NCBI GenBank assembly: GCA_028877205.1
Contig: JAPPHY010000009.1
Span: 1 to 64,000, forward strand
DNA from: Chloroflexota bacterium
GTDB lineage: Bacteria > Chloroflexota > Dehalococcoidia > Lucifugimonadales > UBA2985
Length of the DNA: 64,000 bases
Reading direction: 5' to 3'
The notes below the pieces were generated by a model that ran no database searches, was not told the origin of the DNA, and was given only the letters and a program-made list of their open reading frames with translations. The position numbers were made by a program, and so were the translations under genes. Below are positions 9,465 to 17,810 of this stretch, piece by piece. Each line of letters starts with the position of its first letter. The first letter of the stretch is position 1.

Positions 9465-10250
9465 TCACTCGCCCGTGAACTTCGGCTCCCTGCGCTCCAG
9501 GAAGGAGGCTATCCCCTCCGCCCTGTCGAGCGTGGTCTGCAGGATGAGATTCATGTCCATCTCCAGGCGCATGCCCTGCTCCAGCGTCATGTCCATGCCC
9601 TTCAGCACCGACTCCTTGGCGTAGCGAGCGGCGATGGGCGCCAGCGCAGCCAGCGAGCGGGCCAGCTGTTCGCCGCGCTCCGTCAAGCGGTCCGCGGGAT
9701 GCACCTCATGTACCAGACCGATGTCGAGCGCCTCCTGCGCGTCGATCAGCCTGCCGGTGAGGAGCAGGTCGGCCGCCCAGGCGCGGCCCACGGCGCGAGG
9801 CAGTCGCTGCGTGCCGCCGTCCCACGGGATGGCGCCGCGCGTCACCTGCGTCATGCCGAACCGAGCGCCCGCGGCCGCCAGCCGGAAGTCGCACGCAAGC
9901 GCAAGCTCCAGGCCGTGGTCGATTGCGTCGCCGTTCAGCAGCGCCGCGACGGGCTTCTCGACAGCGCCCAGAAACGCAGCGGCACGCCTGGACTCCAGGT
10001 AGGCCTGACGCTCCTCGGGGCCGCCGGCGGGCGGCACGTCGGAGTCGTCGCCGTCGCAGAACACGTCCGGCGTGCCGGTGAGCACGGCCGCGCGCACCTC
10101 GTCGTCCTGCATGACGAGCTGGCACGCCCTGCGAAGCGCGGTGGTCATGGGCAGGTCGAGGCGGTTGCGGGCCGAGGGACGGTTGAGGGTGATCCAGGCC
10201 ACGCCATCGGCCGTGTGGTAGAGGACGGAATCGCCGTAAAGTGCGCTCAT
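9465..10250 (-). CDS. Enoyl-CoA hydratase/isomerase family protein with altered catalytic residues
   Basis: A crotonase-fold protein of 261 residues from the ATG at 10250; a TTG seven codons upstream is also possible. PDVFCDGDDSDV and NGDAIDHGLE carry the oxyanion-hole backbone, and GGTQRLPRAVG is well conserved. Aligned to rat crotonase, Glu144 becomes Gln (MTQVTRG) and Glu164 becomes Asp (AADLLLTG). A standard hydratase mechanism is therefore doubtful; thioesterase, isomerase or C-C hydrolase activity is possible. It is the first gene of the minus-strand acyl-CoA cluster and diverges from the HAD gene. Confidence 0.85.
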   Translation of the reverse strand: MSALYGDSVLYHTADGVAWITLNRPSARNRLDLPMTTALRRACQLVMQDDEVRAAVLTGTPDVFCDGDDSDVPPAGGPEERQAYLESRRAAAFLGAVEKPVAALLNGDAIDHGLELALACDFRLAAAGARFGMTQVTRGAIPWDGGTQRLPRAVGRAWAADLLLTGRLIDAQEALDIGLVHEVHPADRLTERGEQLARSLAALAPIAARYAKESVLKGMDMTLEQGMRLEMDMNLILQTTLDRAEGIASFLERREPKFTGE

Positions 10251-10315
10251 TGGAGTCTCAATAGCTACCAAATGGTCGCACTTCCGAACGTGGGTGTCAA
10301 GCTAGGGCGCTTCGG

Positions 10316-10344
10316 TTGACAGCCCCCAAGCGCGGTTGTACTTT
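10316..10344 (+). promoter_or_regulatory. Promoter of the HAD hydrolase gene
   Basis: Perfect TTGACA (10316-10321), a 17-base spacer and TACTTT (10339-10344), giving a leader of about 90 bases. A second TTGACA faces the other way at 10295-10300 and may serve the crotonase gene, although its -10 (GACCAT) is poor. Confidence 0.6.
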
Positions 10345-10442
10345 GTTGCCGACGGAGTATCCCGATCATCGGCATCAGTTGTGTCCCAACCGTGCGGGAA
10401 TCGAATGATCCAATTGGCAGCTTCTGTCGGCGAGGATGCAAA

Positions 10443-11159
10443 GTGAACATTCAACTACCCAAGGCAATACTCTTCGACATGGACGATACAATCCTAGCAG
10501 ATGGTCAAATATCGCCGAAAAGTTGGGAACGGGCCTTCGCTAGATTTGCACCCCGATTGGGCGGCTTGGACGCTCAAGAACTCGCCGGTGCATTGAACGA
10601 AATTCGTCGGCAACGCCTGGAAGACCCCGAGTGGAATCGATGGTCGGGCATGAACCTGGCCGAATCCCGCCGAGAGCTGGTTGCCCTGACTCTTTCTAAT
10701 CTAGGCCTAGACGCTGGGCAGACTGCCAACGATATCGCCGAGGCTTACGCCGAAATCAAGGAGGCGTCTCTAGAGGCATTCCCCGGTGCAATTGGTACTC
10801 TGACTCACATTCGGGAGACGGGTAAGGGGATGGCGCTGATCACAAACGGCCTTTCCAGAAGCCAGCGAATCAAGATCGACCGCTTTGGGCTGAAGCCCCT
10901 ATTCGACTGCATCATAATTCAAGAGGAGTTCGGCGTAGGCAAGCCTGACCCAAGGGTATTCCAACACGCCTTGGCGCAGTTGGAAGCTCAGCCATCGGAG
11001 GCAGTGATGATCGGCGATAATCTGAATGCCGACATCGCAGGCGCTCAGTCCCTCGGCATACGCACGGTTTGGGTTGACTGGGAAGGCAAGGGACTCCCCG
11101 AGGGCTGCCCTACGACCCCGGACAGCACGGTGCGATCGATTGCGGAGCTCATCGCTTAG
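10443..11159 (+). CDS. HAD-superfamily hydrolase
   Basis: About 238 residues from the GTG at 10443, which has GAGGAT upstream and places the catalytic motif I (DMDDTIL) near residue 12 as expected. Motif II threonine lies in ITNGLS, the motif III lysine in VGKPDPRVF, and motif IV is GDNLNADIAGA. The cap is a helical subdomain between motifs I and II, as in phosphoglycolate phosphatase- or YjjG-like enzymes. It is probably a small-molecule phosphatase; the substrate is not readable. Base composition is less GC-rich than in its neighbours. The SDR gene follows after 25 bases. Confidence 0.88.
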   Translation: MNIQLPKAILFDMDDTILADGQISPKSWERAFARFAPRLGGLDAQELAGALNEIRRQRLEDPEWNRWSGMNLAESRRELVALTLSNLGLDAGQTANDIAEAYAEIKEASLEAFPGAIGTLTHIRETGKGMALITNGLSRSQRIKIDRFGLKPLFDCIIIQEEFGVGKPDPRVFQHALAQLEAQPSEAVMIGDNLNADIAGAQSLGIRTVWVDWEGKGLPEGCPTTPDSTVRSIAELIA

Positions 11160-11184
11160 GAAGACGACGCCCAAAGAGGCAACA

Positions 11185-11937
11185 ATGACAGCTCATTCGC
11201 GCAGCTTGGAAGGCAAAGTCGCGGTGGTGACGGGCGCCGGCAGAGGCATCGGCCGGGCCATCGCCAAAGCGTATGCGCGTGAGGGCGCGGGGGTCTGCTG
11301 CGCGGCGCGTACCACATCGGAGATCGAGGACACGGTCCGGGAGATAGAAGACGCAGGCGGAATCGGACTCGCGATCCAAGCGGACGTCACCAATCTGGAG
11401 TCGGTGGAGGCGATATTCAGCGCGGCCTCGGAGTTCTTCGGGGGCATAGACATCGTGGTCGTCAACGCCGGAGGCAGGCTTGACAACGGTCGTGTCGACG
11501 ACGGCGATCCAGCCATGTGGCTCGCGACCCTGGAGGTCAACCTGGTCGGAGCGTACTACACCGTCAGGTCAGCCATCCCATACCTGAAGGCCAGGGGAAG
11601 CGGCAAGATCATCACGGTGGGCTCCGGCATCGGTCACCGCGGAAGAGTGGCTTCGTCGGCGTACGCATGCGCTAAGGCCGGGCTGTGGACGCTCACGCGG
11701 GTCGCGGCCCAGGAGCTCTGGCAGTACGATATCAGCGTCAACGAGCTGATCCCCGGCCCGGTCGACACTCGCTCGCCCGCAGACTCCACTCCCCGACCGG
11801 AAGGCTCGGTGCACAACATCGAAAGCGAGTGGGTCAAGTCGCCGGAGGATGTGACGCAGCTGGCGTTGTTCCTAGCCACCCAGCCCGACAGGGGGCCGAC
11901 CGCCCAGAGCTTCAGCCTCATGCGACGCGACAACTAA
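11185..11937 (+). CDS. Short-chain dehydrogenase/reductase (SDR)
   Basis: 250 residues from the ATG at 11185, which has AGAGG just upstream. The classical SDR features are present: TGAGRGIG nucleotide loop (residues 17-24), NAG in VVVNAGG, and the catalytic Ser and YACAK (Tyr-x3-Lys) near residue 157. The residues after beta-2 (AARTTSE) suggest NADP(H) preference, by family rule only. The PGPVDT motif closes the cofactor site. The C-terminus is somewhat short and ends SFSLMRRDN. The substrate is unknown. The next gene starts 52 bases on and may be co-transcribed. Confidence 0.92.
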   Translation: MTAHSRSLEGKVAVVTGAGRGIGRAIAKAYAREGAGVCCAARTTSEIEDTVREIEDAGGIGLAIQADVTNLESVEAIFSAASEFFGGIDIVVVNAGGRLDNGRVDDGDPAMWLATLEVNLVGAYYTVRSAIPYLKARGSGKIITVGSGIGHRGRVASSAYACAKAGLWTLTRVAAQELWQYDISVNELIPGPVDTRSPADSTPRPEGSVHNIESEWVKSPEDVTQLALFLATQPDRGPTAQSFSLMRRDN

Positions 11938-11989
11938 TGAATCGCCGGATGTACCTGCGGCCGCAACGCGATTCGAGAAGGGGTTAGCC

Positions 11990-12595
11990 ATGACATTCGT
12001 GACGCGCAGAGAGGGAATTGTACCTGTGAGGAACATCGGGGACTACCTCGCGTGGAGCGAGAGAGTTAGTGAATTCCTGCAGGCCCAGCCGGGATTCCAG
12101 GGATCCTTCATCTTGAACTCGCTCGCACATCTGGACAAGTATACTAGTCTAACGCTGTGGGACAGCCGGCAGGCTTGGCGCGCGGCCATCCAATCCACGG
12201 CACTGGTGAGCTTCCTGAAAGCCAATTCTACCACCGGCATGTTCACCGCAAACGGCAGCGGCCTAGGATACGAGGTAGTGTTAGAAATCGACGGTCCAGG
12301 CCGCGCGGGGGTCGTCAATCTGAACGACTTCATCGTCGACGTGGATGGCGCGGTGCCAGCCTTCATCGAGAGCCGCAGGGTGTACTGGGAAGGCGCCAGG
12401 GAGGGCGACCCGCGGTTTGTGAGGCGTCTGCTTCTTCGCGAGCTCGGTTCGTTCAACAGGTTCGTGGGCTTCACCCTGCACACCGAGTTCGCGCCCCCTG
12501 GCGAGCGGGGCGGCTCGTGGAGACCACCCGCCAGGAGCAACTTCACAACCCTGCCGTTCACCGCTGAGCAGTTCGAGATAGTGCTCCAGGTCTAG
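11990..12595 (+). CDS. ABM-like dimeric alpha/beta-barrel protein
   Basis: 201 residues. The first half (residues 1-100) matches an antibiotic-biosynthesis-monooxygenase-type ferredoxin-like fold: a beta strand, a helix with WSERVSEFLQAQPGFQGSF, then YTSLTLWDSRQAWRAA. The second half is a less clear repeat of the same size. It resembles small monooxygenase or scavenging proteins but no catalytic residue can be assigned. It starts MTFVTRR after GAAGGGG and lies directly after the SDR, so it may act on the same substrate. The repeat cluster follows its stop. Confidence 0.65.
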   Translation: MTFVTRREGIVPVRNIGDYLAWSERVSEFLQAQPGFQGSFILNSLAHLDKYTSLTLWDSRQAWRAAIQSTALVSFLKANSTTGMFTANGSGLGYEVVLEIDGPGRAGVVNLNDFIVDVDGAVPAFIESRRVYWEGAREGDPRFVRRLLLRELGSFNRFVGFTLHTEFAPPGERGGSWRPPARSNFTTLPFTAEQFEIVLQV

Positions 12596-12617
12596 CTCTG
12601 GAATGCAGGCCACCTAC

Positions 12618-12654
12618 CCCGCTCGATTAGTTCGACAGGCTCACCACGAGCGGG
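12618..12654. repeat. Dispersed hairpin repeat, family A copy 4
   Basis: CCCGCTCG and CGAGCGGG arms around AGTTCGACAGGCTCACC. First member of a cluster of five hairpin repeats filling the gap between converging genes at 12596-12889. Confidence 0.75.
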
Positions 12655-12672
12655 CGAGACACCCGTGCTGAC

Positions 12673-12692
12673 CATTCTCGCGCACGCGAGAA
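12673..12692. repeat. Dispersed hairpin repeat, family B copy 2
   Basis: ATTCTCGC-GCAC-GCGAGAAT followed by CCATCC. The stem sequence differs from the 6041 copy but pairing is kept. Confidence 0.65.
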
Positions 12693-12723
12693 TCCATCCC
12701 CCACACAATCGTCATGGGCCTGG

Positions 12724-12743
12724 ACTCCTGCTTTCGCAGGAGT
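12724..12743. repeat. Dispersed hairpin repeat, family B copy 3
   Basis: ACTCCTGC-TTTC-GCAGGAGT; same architecture as the other family B copies. Confidence 0.65.
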
Positions 12744-12755
12744 GGAGACCGGATG

Positions 12756-12817
12756 CCCGCTCGAATGGTTCGACGGGCTCACCCACGCTTCGTGGTGCGG
12801 GGCAGGCTACGAGCGGG
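12756..12817. repeat. Dispersed hairpin repeat, family A copy 5 (expanded)
   Basis: CCCGCTCG and CGAGCGGG arms around GGTTCGACGGGCTCACCC. An extra 25 bases or so containing an ACGCTTCGTGG hairpin sit in the loop, making this copy longer than the rest. Confidence 0.7.
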
Positions 12818-12840
12818 ACAGCGGTGAGGCCGCTCTTGCC

Positions 12841-12879
12841 GTCCGCTCATGTCCTTCGACTGGCTCAGGATGAGCGGAC
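12841..12879. repeat. Dispersed hairpin repeat, family A copy 6
   Basis: GTCCGCTCAT and ATGAGCGGAC arms around CCTTCGACTGGCTCAGG. It lies 10 bases beyond the ileS stop and could fold at the end of that transcript. Confidence 0.75.
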
Positions 12880-12889
12880 GATAGGCCTC

Positions 12890-15800
12890 TCACCCAACCC
12901 GCAGGACCGCCAGCGACACCTGCATCCCGTCCACGTCCTGCTGCTCCGCGTACGCACCCTCAGGAGCAGCGCCCGCCACCAGCCGATCCGATAGCGTCTC
13001 CTGCCGAACGTAGTCGTCGAAGCGCTCAACGACCCGCGCAATCTCACCCTCGCCGTCGTGGTACGTCACGATGCGGTCCGCAATGTCGAAGCCGGCCGAG
13101 CGTCGCATGTTCTGCAGCCGGTGCACCAGCTCGCGCGCCGTGCCCTCGTCGCGAAGCTCGTCCGTGACCTCCGTGACCACCGCCACAGTGTACCCGCCGT
13201 CCGACGCGGTGGCGTACCCCTCCCGGTCGCTCGATGTTACCGCTACCTCGTCCGGCTGAACGGTGTGCTCGCCCACCGCAACGGTCAGTCCTGCTCGCAC
13301 GCGCAGGGCCGCCGCCGTTGCATCGCCGCTGCGCAGTTGCCCGTCGATGGCCGGCATCTCCGAGCCGTAGCGCGCGCCCGCCACTGCCGGGTTGAGCCTG
13401 ACCTGGAAGTCCAGCACGTCCTCCTCGGCCTCCAGCGAGGACACCTCCTTGACGTTCAGCTCGTCAAGGACCTGCGGCGCGATCTGCGCCAGCATCGCCG
13501 CCTCCTCCTGGGTCCTTGGCTTGACCAGCACCCTGGTCAGCGGCTGGCGCACCTTGATTCCGGCCTTGCTCCGCGCCGAGCGGCCCAAGCTTGACACTCG
13601 CATGGCCAGCCGGGCGGCCACCGACAGGCTGTCGTCGATCTGCGCCGCGTCCGCGACGGGATATGAGGCCAGGTGCACGCTCTCAGGCGCATCATCGTCC
13701 ACGGAGCACACCAGGTTCCGGTACATCTCCTCCGCGACGAACGGCGTGATGGGGGCAATCAGCTTGGCCAGCGTCACCAGGCAGGTGTACAGGGTGTGGT
13801 ATGCGGCCAGCTTGTCCTGGTCGTTCTCGCTCTTCCAGAAGCGGCGGCGGCTGCGCCTGACGTACCAGTTGGAGAGCACGTCCACGAAGTCCTCGATGCT
13901 CCGCGCCGCGTCCGCCGAGTCGTACTCGTCCAGGCTGTGGGTCACGCCGTCCACCAGCGAGTGGAGCTCCGACAGGATCCATCGATCCATCTCCGATGCC
14001 GGCGCGCCGGTCGACTCCGCGCCCGGCCGGAACTCGTCGATGTTGGCGTAGGTGACGAAGAAGGAGTAGACGTTCCACAGCGTGAGCAGGAAGCGTCGCC
14101 GCGCCTCGTCCGCAGTGCCGTAGCCAAAGCTCAGGTTCTGCGCGGGATTGTGGCGAGCGAAGACCCACCGCATCGCGTCCACCCCCATGCGCTCAGCCGC
14201 CTCCACGAACTCCAAGGCGTTGCCCTTGCTCTTGTGCATCTCCTCGCCCTTCTCGTCGCGCATCAGCGCGTAGCTGAACACGGAGCGGAACGGCTCGTGG
14301 TTCTCCAGCGCCGTGCTCATGGTCAGGAGCGAGTAGAACCAGTTGCGAAACTGTCCGGGGAAGCTCTCCGAAATCCAGTCGGCCGGGTACCACTTCTCCC
14401 ACTCCTCGCGGCTGTGGCGATACCCCAGCGTGGAGAACGGCACGATGCCTGCGTCCAGCCACGGGTTGCCAACGTCACGGATGCGCGACACCGGCTCGCC
14501 GCACTTCGAACACGCGATGCGCACGGCGTCGACCCACGGCCTGTGCGGCGAGTGGCCTTCGAACTGCTCCCAGCCCTCGATCGCGCGGTCGCGCAGCTCC
14601 GCCTCGCTGCCCATCACCTCCACGTTTCCGCAGTCGCAGCGGTAGATGGGAAGCGCCAGGCCCCAGTACCGCTTCTTGGAGATCATCCAGTCGTCCATGT
14701 TCTGAAGCCAGTCGAGCTCCCGCTCCATACCGAACGACGGGATCCAGCGGATCTTGCGCGTTACGTCGGCTATGAGGTGGCGAAGCTCGTCCATCGAGAT
14801 GTACCACTCGTCGACCAGCCGGAACACCAGCTCCGAGTCGCACCGCCAGCAGACGGGATAGCGATGCGCGTAGTCTTCGACGCGCAGCATCAGGCCTTTC
14901 TCGCGCAGGCTCTCGAAGATGTCCTCGTTCACGTCCGCTACGTTGCGCCCCACCAGCCAGTCGAACCCGTCGACGTAGTTGCCGAACTCGTCCAGGGGCG
15001 CGATGGTCTCCAGCCCGTGCTCCTTGCCCAGGGCAAAGTCCTCCTTGCCCGCGCCCGGCGCAATGTGAACAATACCGGTGCCCTCTGTCTCGCTGACCTC
15101 GTTCCAGGCCAGTATCGCGTGCTCGACCCCCTGCTGAGGCGCCAGCTCGTCGAACGGGCCGCGATAGCGCAGGCCGACCAGTCGCGATCCCGGCAGCTCC
15201 TCCACGATCTGCGCGTTGCCCAGCAGCCGCTCGACGAGCGCCCGCGACACTATAAGCGTCTCCTCGCCCTGCCGGACGCGTGCGTAGGTGAGCTCCGGGT
15301 GCACGGCCGCCGCCACGTTGGACGTGAGCGTCCAGGGCGTGGTCGTCCAGACTAGGAGCGACTCCCCTTCCCTGCCCTCCAGCGGGAAGCGCAGGAAGAC
15401 GGCCTTGTGCACCACCTCCTTGTACCCTTCCGTGACGATCTCGTGCTCCGAGAGGCCGGTGGCGCAGCGAGGGCACCACGGCATCACGTCCGTACCCTCG
15501 TAGAGCCAGCCCCGCTCGTGGCACACCTTCAGGAAGCGCCAAATGGTGTAGTTGTTCTCGTCCGACATGGTGTGGTAGGAGTCGTCCCAGTCCATCCAGT
15601 ACGCGAGCCGTATCGACTGCTGCGTGATGATGTCGGCGTAGCGGCGAACGCGCTCCTTGCACGCCTCCACGAACCGGTCGATGCCGTAAGCCTCGATGTC
15701 GCGCTTGGACCTGAAGCCCATCTCCTTCTCCACCTCAACCTCCACCCACAGGCCCTGGCCGTCGTAGCCGTTCTGGTAGCGCTGCCGGAAGCCCTGCATG

Positions 15801-16021
15801 GTCTTGTAGCGCTGGAACAGGTCCTTGTAGGAGCGACCCCAGGCGTGGTGCACACCCATCGGGTTGTTGGCCGTGATGGGGCCGTCGATGAACGACCATC
15901 GCCTATCCGAGTCCCGGTTGCGCTGCAGGTACTTCTGCATCATGCCGGTGGTGTTCCACCACTCCAGCAGATCGCGCTCCATGGCCGGGAAGTCCACCCT
16001 CGACGTTACTGGTTTGAACAT
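12890..16021 (-). CDS. ileS: Isoleucyl-tRNA synthetase
   Basis: 1043 residues from the ATG at 16021, preceded by AGGAGCGACC. The size matches the long, eukaryote-like IleRS type. HIGH-type motif GVHHAWGRS (normally HxGH) lies near residue 50. The large CP1 editing domain contains the tryptophan-rich WTTTPWTLTSN, and the KMSKS motif appears as MHKSKGN near residue 600. A zinc-type CRCD/C pair is also present. It charges tRNA-Ile with isoleucine in the cytoplasm. The variant second class-I motif (MHKSKGN) fits this subfamily. Expression is governed by a T-box leader immediately upstream. Confidence 0.96.
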   Translation of the reverse strand: MFKPVTSRVDFPAMERDLLEWWNTTGMMQKYLQRNRDSDRRWSFIDGPITANNPMGVHHAWGRSYKDLFQRYKTMQGFRQRYQNGYDGQGLWVEVEVEKEMGFRSKRDIEAYGIDRFVEACKERVRRYADIITQQSIRLAYWMDWDDSYHTMSDENNYTIWRFLKVCHERGWLYEGTDVMPWCPRCATGLSEHEIVTEGYKEVVHKAVFLRFPLEGREGESLLVWTTTPWTLTSNVAAAVHPELTYARVRQGEETLIVSRALVERLLGNAQIVEELPGSRLVGLRYRGPFDELAPQQGVEHAILAWNEVSETEGTGIVHIAPGAGKEDFALGKEHGLETIAPLDEFGNYVDGFDWLVGRNVADVNEDIFESLREKGLMLRVEDYAHRYPVCWRCDSELVFRLVDEWYISMDELRHLIADVTRKIRWIPSFGMERELDWLQNMDDWMISKKRYWGLALPIYRCDCGNVEVMGSEAELRDRAIEGWEQFEGHSPHRPWVDAVRIACSKCGEPVSRIRDVGNPWLDAGIVPFSTLGYRHSREEWEKWYPADWISESFPGQFRNWFYSLLTMSTALENHEPFRSVFSYALMRDEKGEEMHKSKGNALEFVEAAERMGVDAMRWVFARHNPAQNLSFGYGTADEARRRFLLTLWNVYSFFVTYANIDEFRPGAESTGAPASEMDRWILSELHSLVDGVTHSLDEYDSADAARSIEDFVDVLSNWYVRRSRRRFWKSENDQDKLAAYHTLYTCLVTLAKLIAPITPFVAEEMYRNLVCSVDDDAPESVHLASYPVADAAQIDDSLSVAARLAMRVSSLGRSARSKAGIKVRQPLTRVLVKPRTQEEAAMLAQIAPQVLDELNVKEVSSLEAEEDVLDFQVRLNPAVAGARYGSEMPAIDGQLRSGDATAAALRVRAGLTVAVGEHTVQPDEVAVTSSDREGYATASDGGYTVAVVTEVTDELRDEGTARELVHRLQNMRRSAGFDIADRIVTYHDGEGEIARVVERFDDYVRQETLSDRLVAGAAPEGAYAEQQDVDGMQVSLAVLRVG

Positions 16022-16042
16022 AGGTCGCTCCTGAAGGTCATC

Positions 16043-16072
16043 AAAAAAGCCCGCCCCACTCAGGGACGGGCG
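16043..16072 (-). terminator. T-box intrinsic terminator
   Basis: GC-rich arms CGCCCGTCCC and GGGGCGGGC followed by six Ts on the minus strand. The 5' arm overlaps the region that pairs in the antiterminator. Confidence 0.88.
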
Positions 16073-16303
16073 TTGTGCCCGCGGTACCACCCTCATTCCC
16101 CGATGCGACTCGGGGCGCTCTGTCGGGGCGCCACCACGCCCCTGCCGGTAACGGCGGCCTCCGGCTCCGCCTACTGGTCGCTGCGACGTTGGGGGAGCGG
16201 CTCGGGAGTGATATTCCGGGGTCGGGCCGCGCCTGCTCTCACCGTGCCAGGCTCGCTGAGAGGCCCCGCTGCCCCGTACTCGTCTCCGTCATCGCCTGTA
16301 CGG
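16043..16303 (-). promoter_or_regulatory. T-box riboswitch upstream of ileS
   Basis: On the minus strand the canonical T-box, AGGGTGGTACCGCGGG, lies at 16093-16078, followed by a terminator (16072-16043). A long stem I begins near GGAGACGAGTACGG. The specifier loop reads GGAATATCACTCC, with ATC (16212-16210) as the isoleucine codon followed by a purine-containing ACT. Uncharged tRNA-Ile(GAU) should pair with ATC and, through its NCCA end, with the TGGT bulge, which stabilises the antiterminator. The leader is about 280 bases. The design matches T-boxes of Actinobacteria and Chloroflexi with a short stem I. Confidence 0.93.
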
Positions 16304-16309
16304 TGGACT

Positions 16310-16338
16310 AGCCTAGCGGAAGCGCGCAGGCGTGTCAA
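16310..16338 (-). promoter_or_regulatory. Promoter of the ileS T-box leader
   Basis: On the minus strand, TTGACA (16338-16333), a 17-base spacer and TAGGCT (16315-16310). The start would fall near 16303, just before T-box stem I. Confidence 0.75.
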
Positions 16339-16362
16339 GGACGCGAGGCGGGGCGCCCTTCG

Positions 16363-16401
16363 GTCCGCTCATCCTGAACATGTCGAAGGAGATTAGCGGA
16401 C
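16363..16401. repeat. Dispersed hairpin repeat, family A copy 7
   Basis: GTCCGCTCAT and AGCGGAC arms around CCTGAACATGTCGAAGGA. It separates the ileS promoter from the EEP-family gene. Confidence 0.7.
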
Positions 16402-16470
16402 TGCGCTTGGCGAGCAAGAATACCGAATCATCGGGTAGTCGGAACTCTTGCGCGCTTCCGCCTACCCTTG

Positions 16471-16479
16471 TGCTAGGCT
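16471..16479 (+). promoter_or_regulatory. Possible extended -10 promoter of the EEP-family gene
   Basis: TGC-TAGGCT, 43 bases before the GTG start. No convincing -35 at the standard distance. Confidence 0.35.
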
Positions 16480-16522
16480 TGAGGGGTAAGGCTCAGTACC
16501 AATGCCTGCGGGAGGTTGCAGA

Positions 16523-17350
16523 GTGAAAATCGTCTCATGGAACATTGCTCGAAAGAGCGAGCCGTGGCGTTGGCTGATGCACATGGACGCCGATCTCGCG
16601 CTGTTGCAGGAGGCGGCGCCACCGCCTGCGGACGTGGCTGGCCTGCTCGAAGTCGACCCCGGCCCGATTGAGATAACCGGCGGCTACACGCAACCGCAGC
16701 AATGGCGCACGGCGATCGTCAGGCTATCGGACAGGATCAAGGTGGAGTGGATTGAGTCCAAGCCCATAGCCGAGGCTGGCACGAGCGAGTTCGCCGTCAG
16801 CATCCCGGGCACGGTGGCCGCCGCCAGGGTTACGCCTCCGGAAGGAGACCCAATCATCGTGGTCTCGATGTACGCACAGTGGAGGGTGCCCCACGACTGG
16901 ACCGCGGGCAAATGGATCGCCGCCGACGGCTCCGCACACCGGGTCATTTCAGACCTGTCCGAGGCGTTCATCGGCAGGGAACGCGGCTATCGCATCATCG
17001 CCGCGGGAGACCTCAACATCCTGCACGGATACGGTGACTACGGCAACTCGTACTGGGCGGCGCGCTACCGGACGGTATTCGACAGGATGGAGGCGCTGGG
17101 ACTGTCATTTGCGGGGCCGCAGCACCCCAACGGGCGGCAGGCCCACCCCTGGCCGGACGAGCTGCCCCGTGAGAGCAAGAATGTGCCGACGTACCACACC
17201 ACTCGGCAAAACCCGACAACCGCCACACGGCAGCTGGACTTCGTTTTCGCGTCTCGACCGCTCCTCAAATCCATGAGCGTTCGCGCCCTCAACGAGCCGG
17301 AGGAGTGGGGGCCGAGCGATCACTCCCGCGTGGTGATAGAGGTGTCTTGA
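16523..17350 (+). CDS. Endonuclease/exonuclease/phosphatase (EEP) family protein
   Basis: 275 residues from a GTG preceded by GGGAGG. The EEP pattern is seen: SWNIAR at the N-terminus (metal-binding Asn), LLQEA (catalytic Glu, residue 31), an AAGDLNI segment (Asp and Asn) and a C-terminal QLDFVFAS with GPSDHSRVV containing the final Asp-His pair. Such enzymes cleave phosphodiester bonds in DNA, RNA, lipids or inositol phosphates with Mg2+. No signal peptide is seen, so a cytoplasmic nuclease or phosphatase is likely. The substrate is unknown. Confidence 0.87.
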   Translation: MKIVSWNIARKSEPWRWLMHMDADLALLQEAAPPPADVAGLLEVDPGPIEITGGYTQPQQWRTAIVRLSDRIKVEWIESKPIAEAGTSEFAVSIPGTVAAARVTPPEGDPIIVVSMYAQWRVPHDWTAGKWIAADGSAHRVISDLSEAFIGRERGYRIIAAGDLNILHGYGDYGNSYWAARYRTVFDRMEALGLSFAGPQHPNGRQAHPWPDELPRESKNVPTYHTTRQNPTTATRQLDFVFASRPLLKSMSVRALNEPEEWGPSDHSRVVIEVS

Positions 17351-17361
17351 GGCAGTCCCCA

Positions 17362-17390
17362 CTTTCGCCTTTTCTAATCTGTAGTATAAT
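17362..17390 (+). promoter_or_regulatory. Promoter of panD
   Basis: Consensus TATAAT (17385-17390) in a TGTAG context, 48 bases upstream of panD. The -35 (CTTTCG) is weak. Confidence 0.55.
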
Positions 17391-17437
17391 CAGGCGGTTG
17401 ACTTGGAGCTTCCACTTGAAAGGGGAGACTCGTACCT

Positions 17438-17779
17438 ATGCGCTGGATCTTGAGATCGAAGATACACAAGGCCACGGTCACCGAGGCCAATCTGAACTAT
17501 AACGGCAGCATCACAATCGACGAAGACCTGATCGACCGGGCTGGGCTGTGGCCCGGTGAGCGAGTGCTGGTGGTGGACAACACCAACGGCGCCAGGCTTG
17601 AGACCTACGTGATGGTGGGCGAAAGAGGCTCCGGCGTCATCTGCATGAACGGCGCCGCCGCTCACCTCATCAAGGTGGGCGACCAGATTATCGTCATGGG
17701 CTTCGAGCTTACGGACGCGCAAGTCACGCCCTGCAACATCCTGGTCGAAGAGAACAACCGGTTCGCGCGCTACCTCTAG
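17438..17779 (+). CDS. panD: Aspartate 1-decarboxylase
   Basis: 113 residues, slightly shorter than the 126 of E. coli. The self-cleavage site is YNGSITID, with Gly23-Ser24; Ser24 becomes the pyruvoyl cofactor. The conserved [12 protein letters not shown]-terminus and the [10 protein letters not shown] stretch are present. It decarboxylates aspartate to beta-alanine for pantothenate and CoA synthesis in the cytoplasm. It stands alone here, without panB or panC, behind its own promoter, and converges on the transhydrogenase operon. Confidence 0.96.
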   Translation: MRWILRSKIHKATVTEANLNYNGSITIDEDLIDRAGLWPGERVLVVDNTNGARLETYVMVGERGSGVICMNGAAAHLIKVGDQIIVMGFELTDAQVTPCNILVEENNRFARYL

Positions 17780-17810
17780 CAGCCGCGGCACGCGGCGCAG
17801 ACGCTTCCGC

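Noticed and set aside
11026..11184. N-terminal extension of the SDR into the HAD gene
   Set aside because: The extra 53 residues overlap the HAD gene, and MTAHSRSLEGKVAVVTG at 11185 has a good ribosome site.
13673..15355. A 560-codon open frame on the plus strand opposite ileS
   Set aside because: Product is low-complexity (His/Arg/Val-rich) and has no ribosome site; it is the expected mirror of a high-GC gene. ileS is certain by motifs.
3716..16401. Short hairpin repeats as a CRISPR array
   Set aside because: Copies are single, scattered and not separated by uniform spacers; stems vary.
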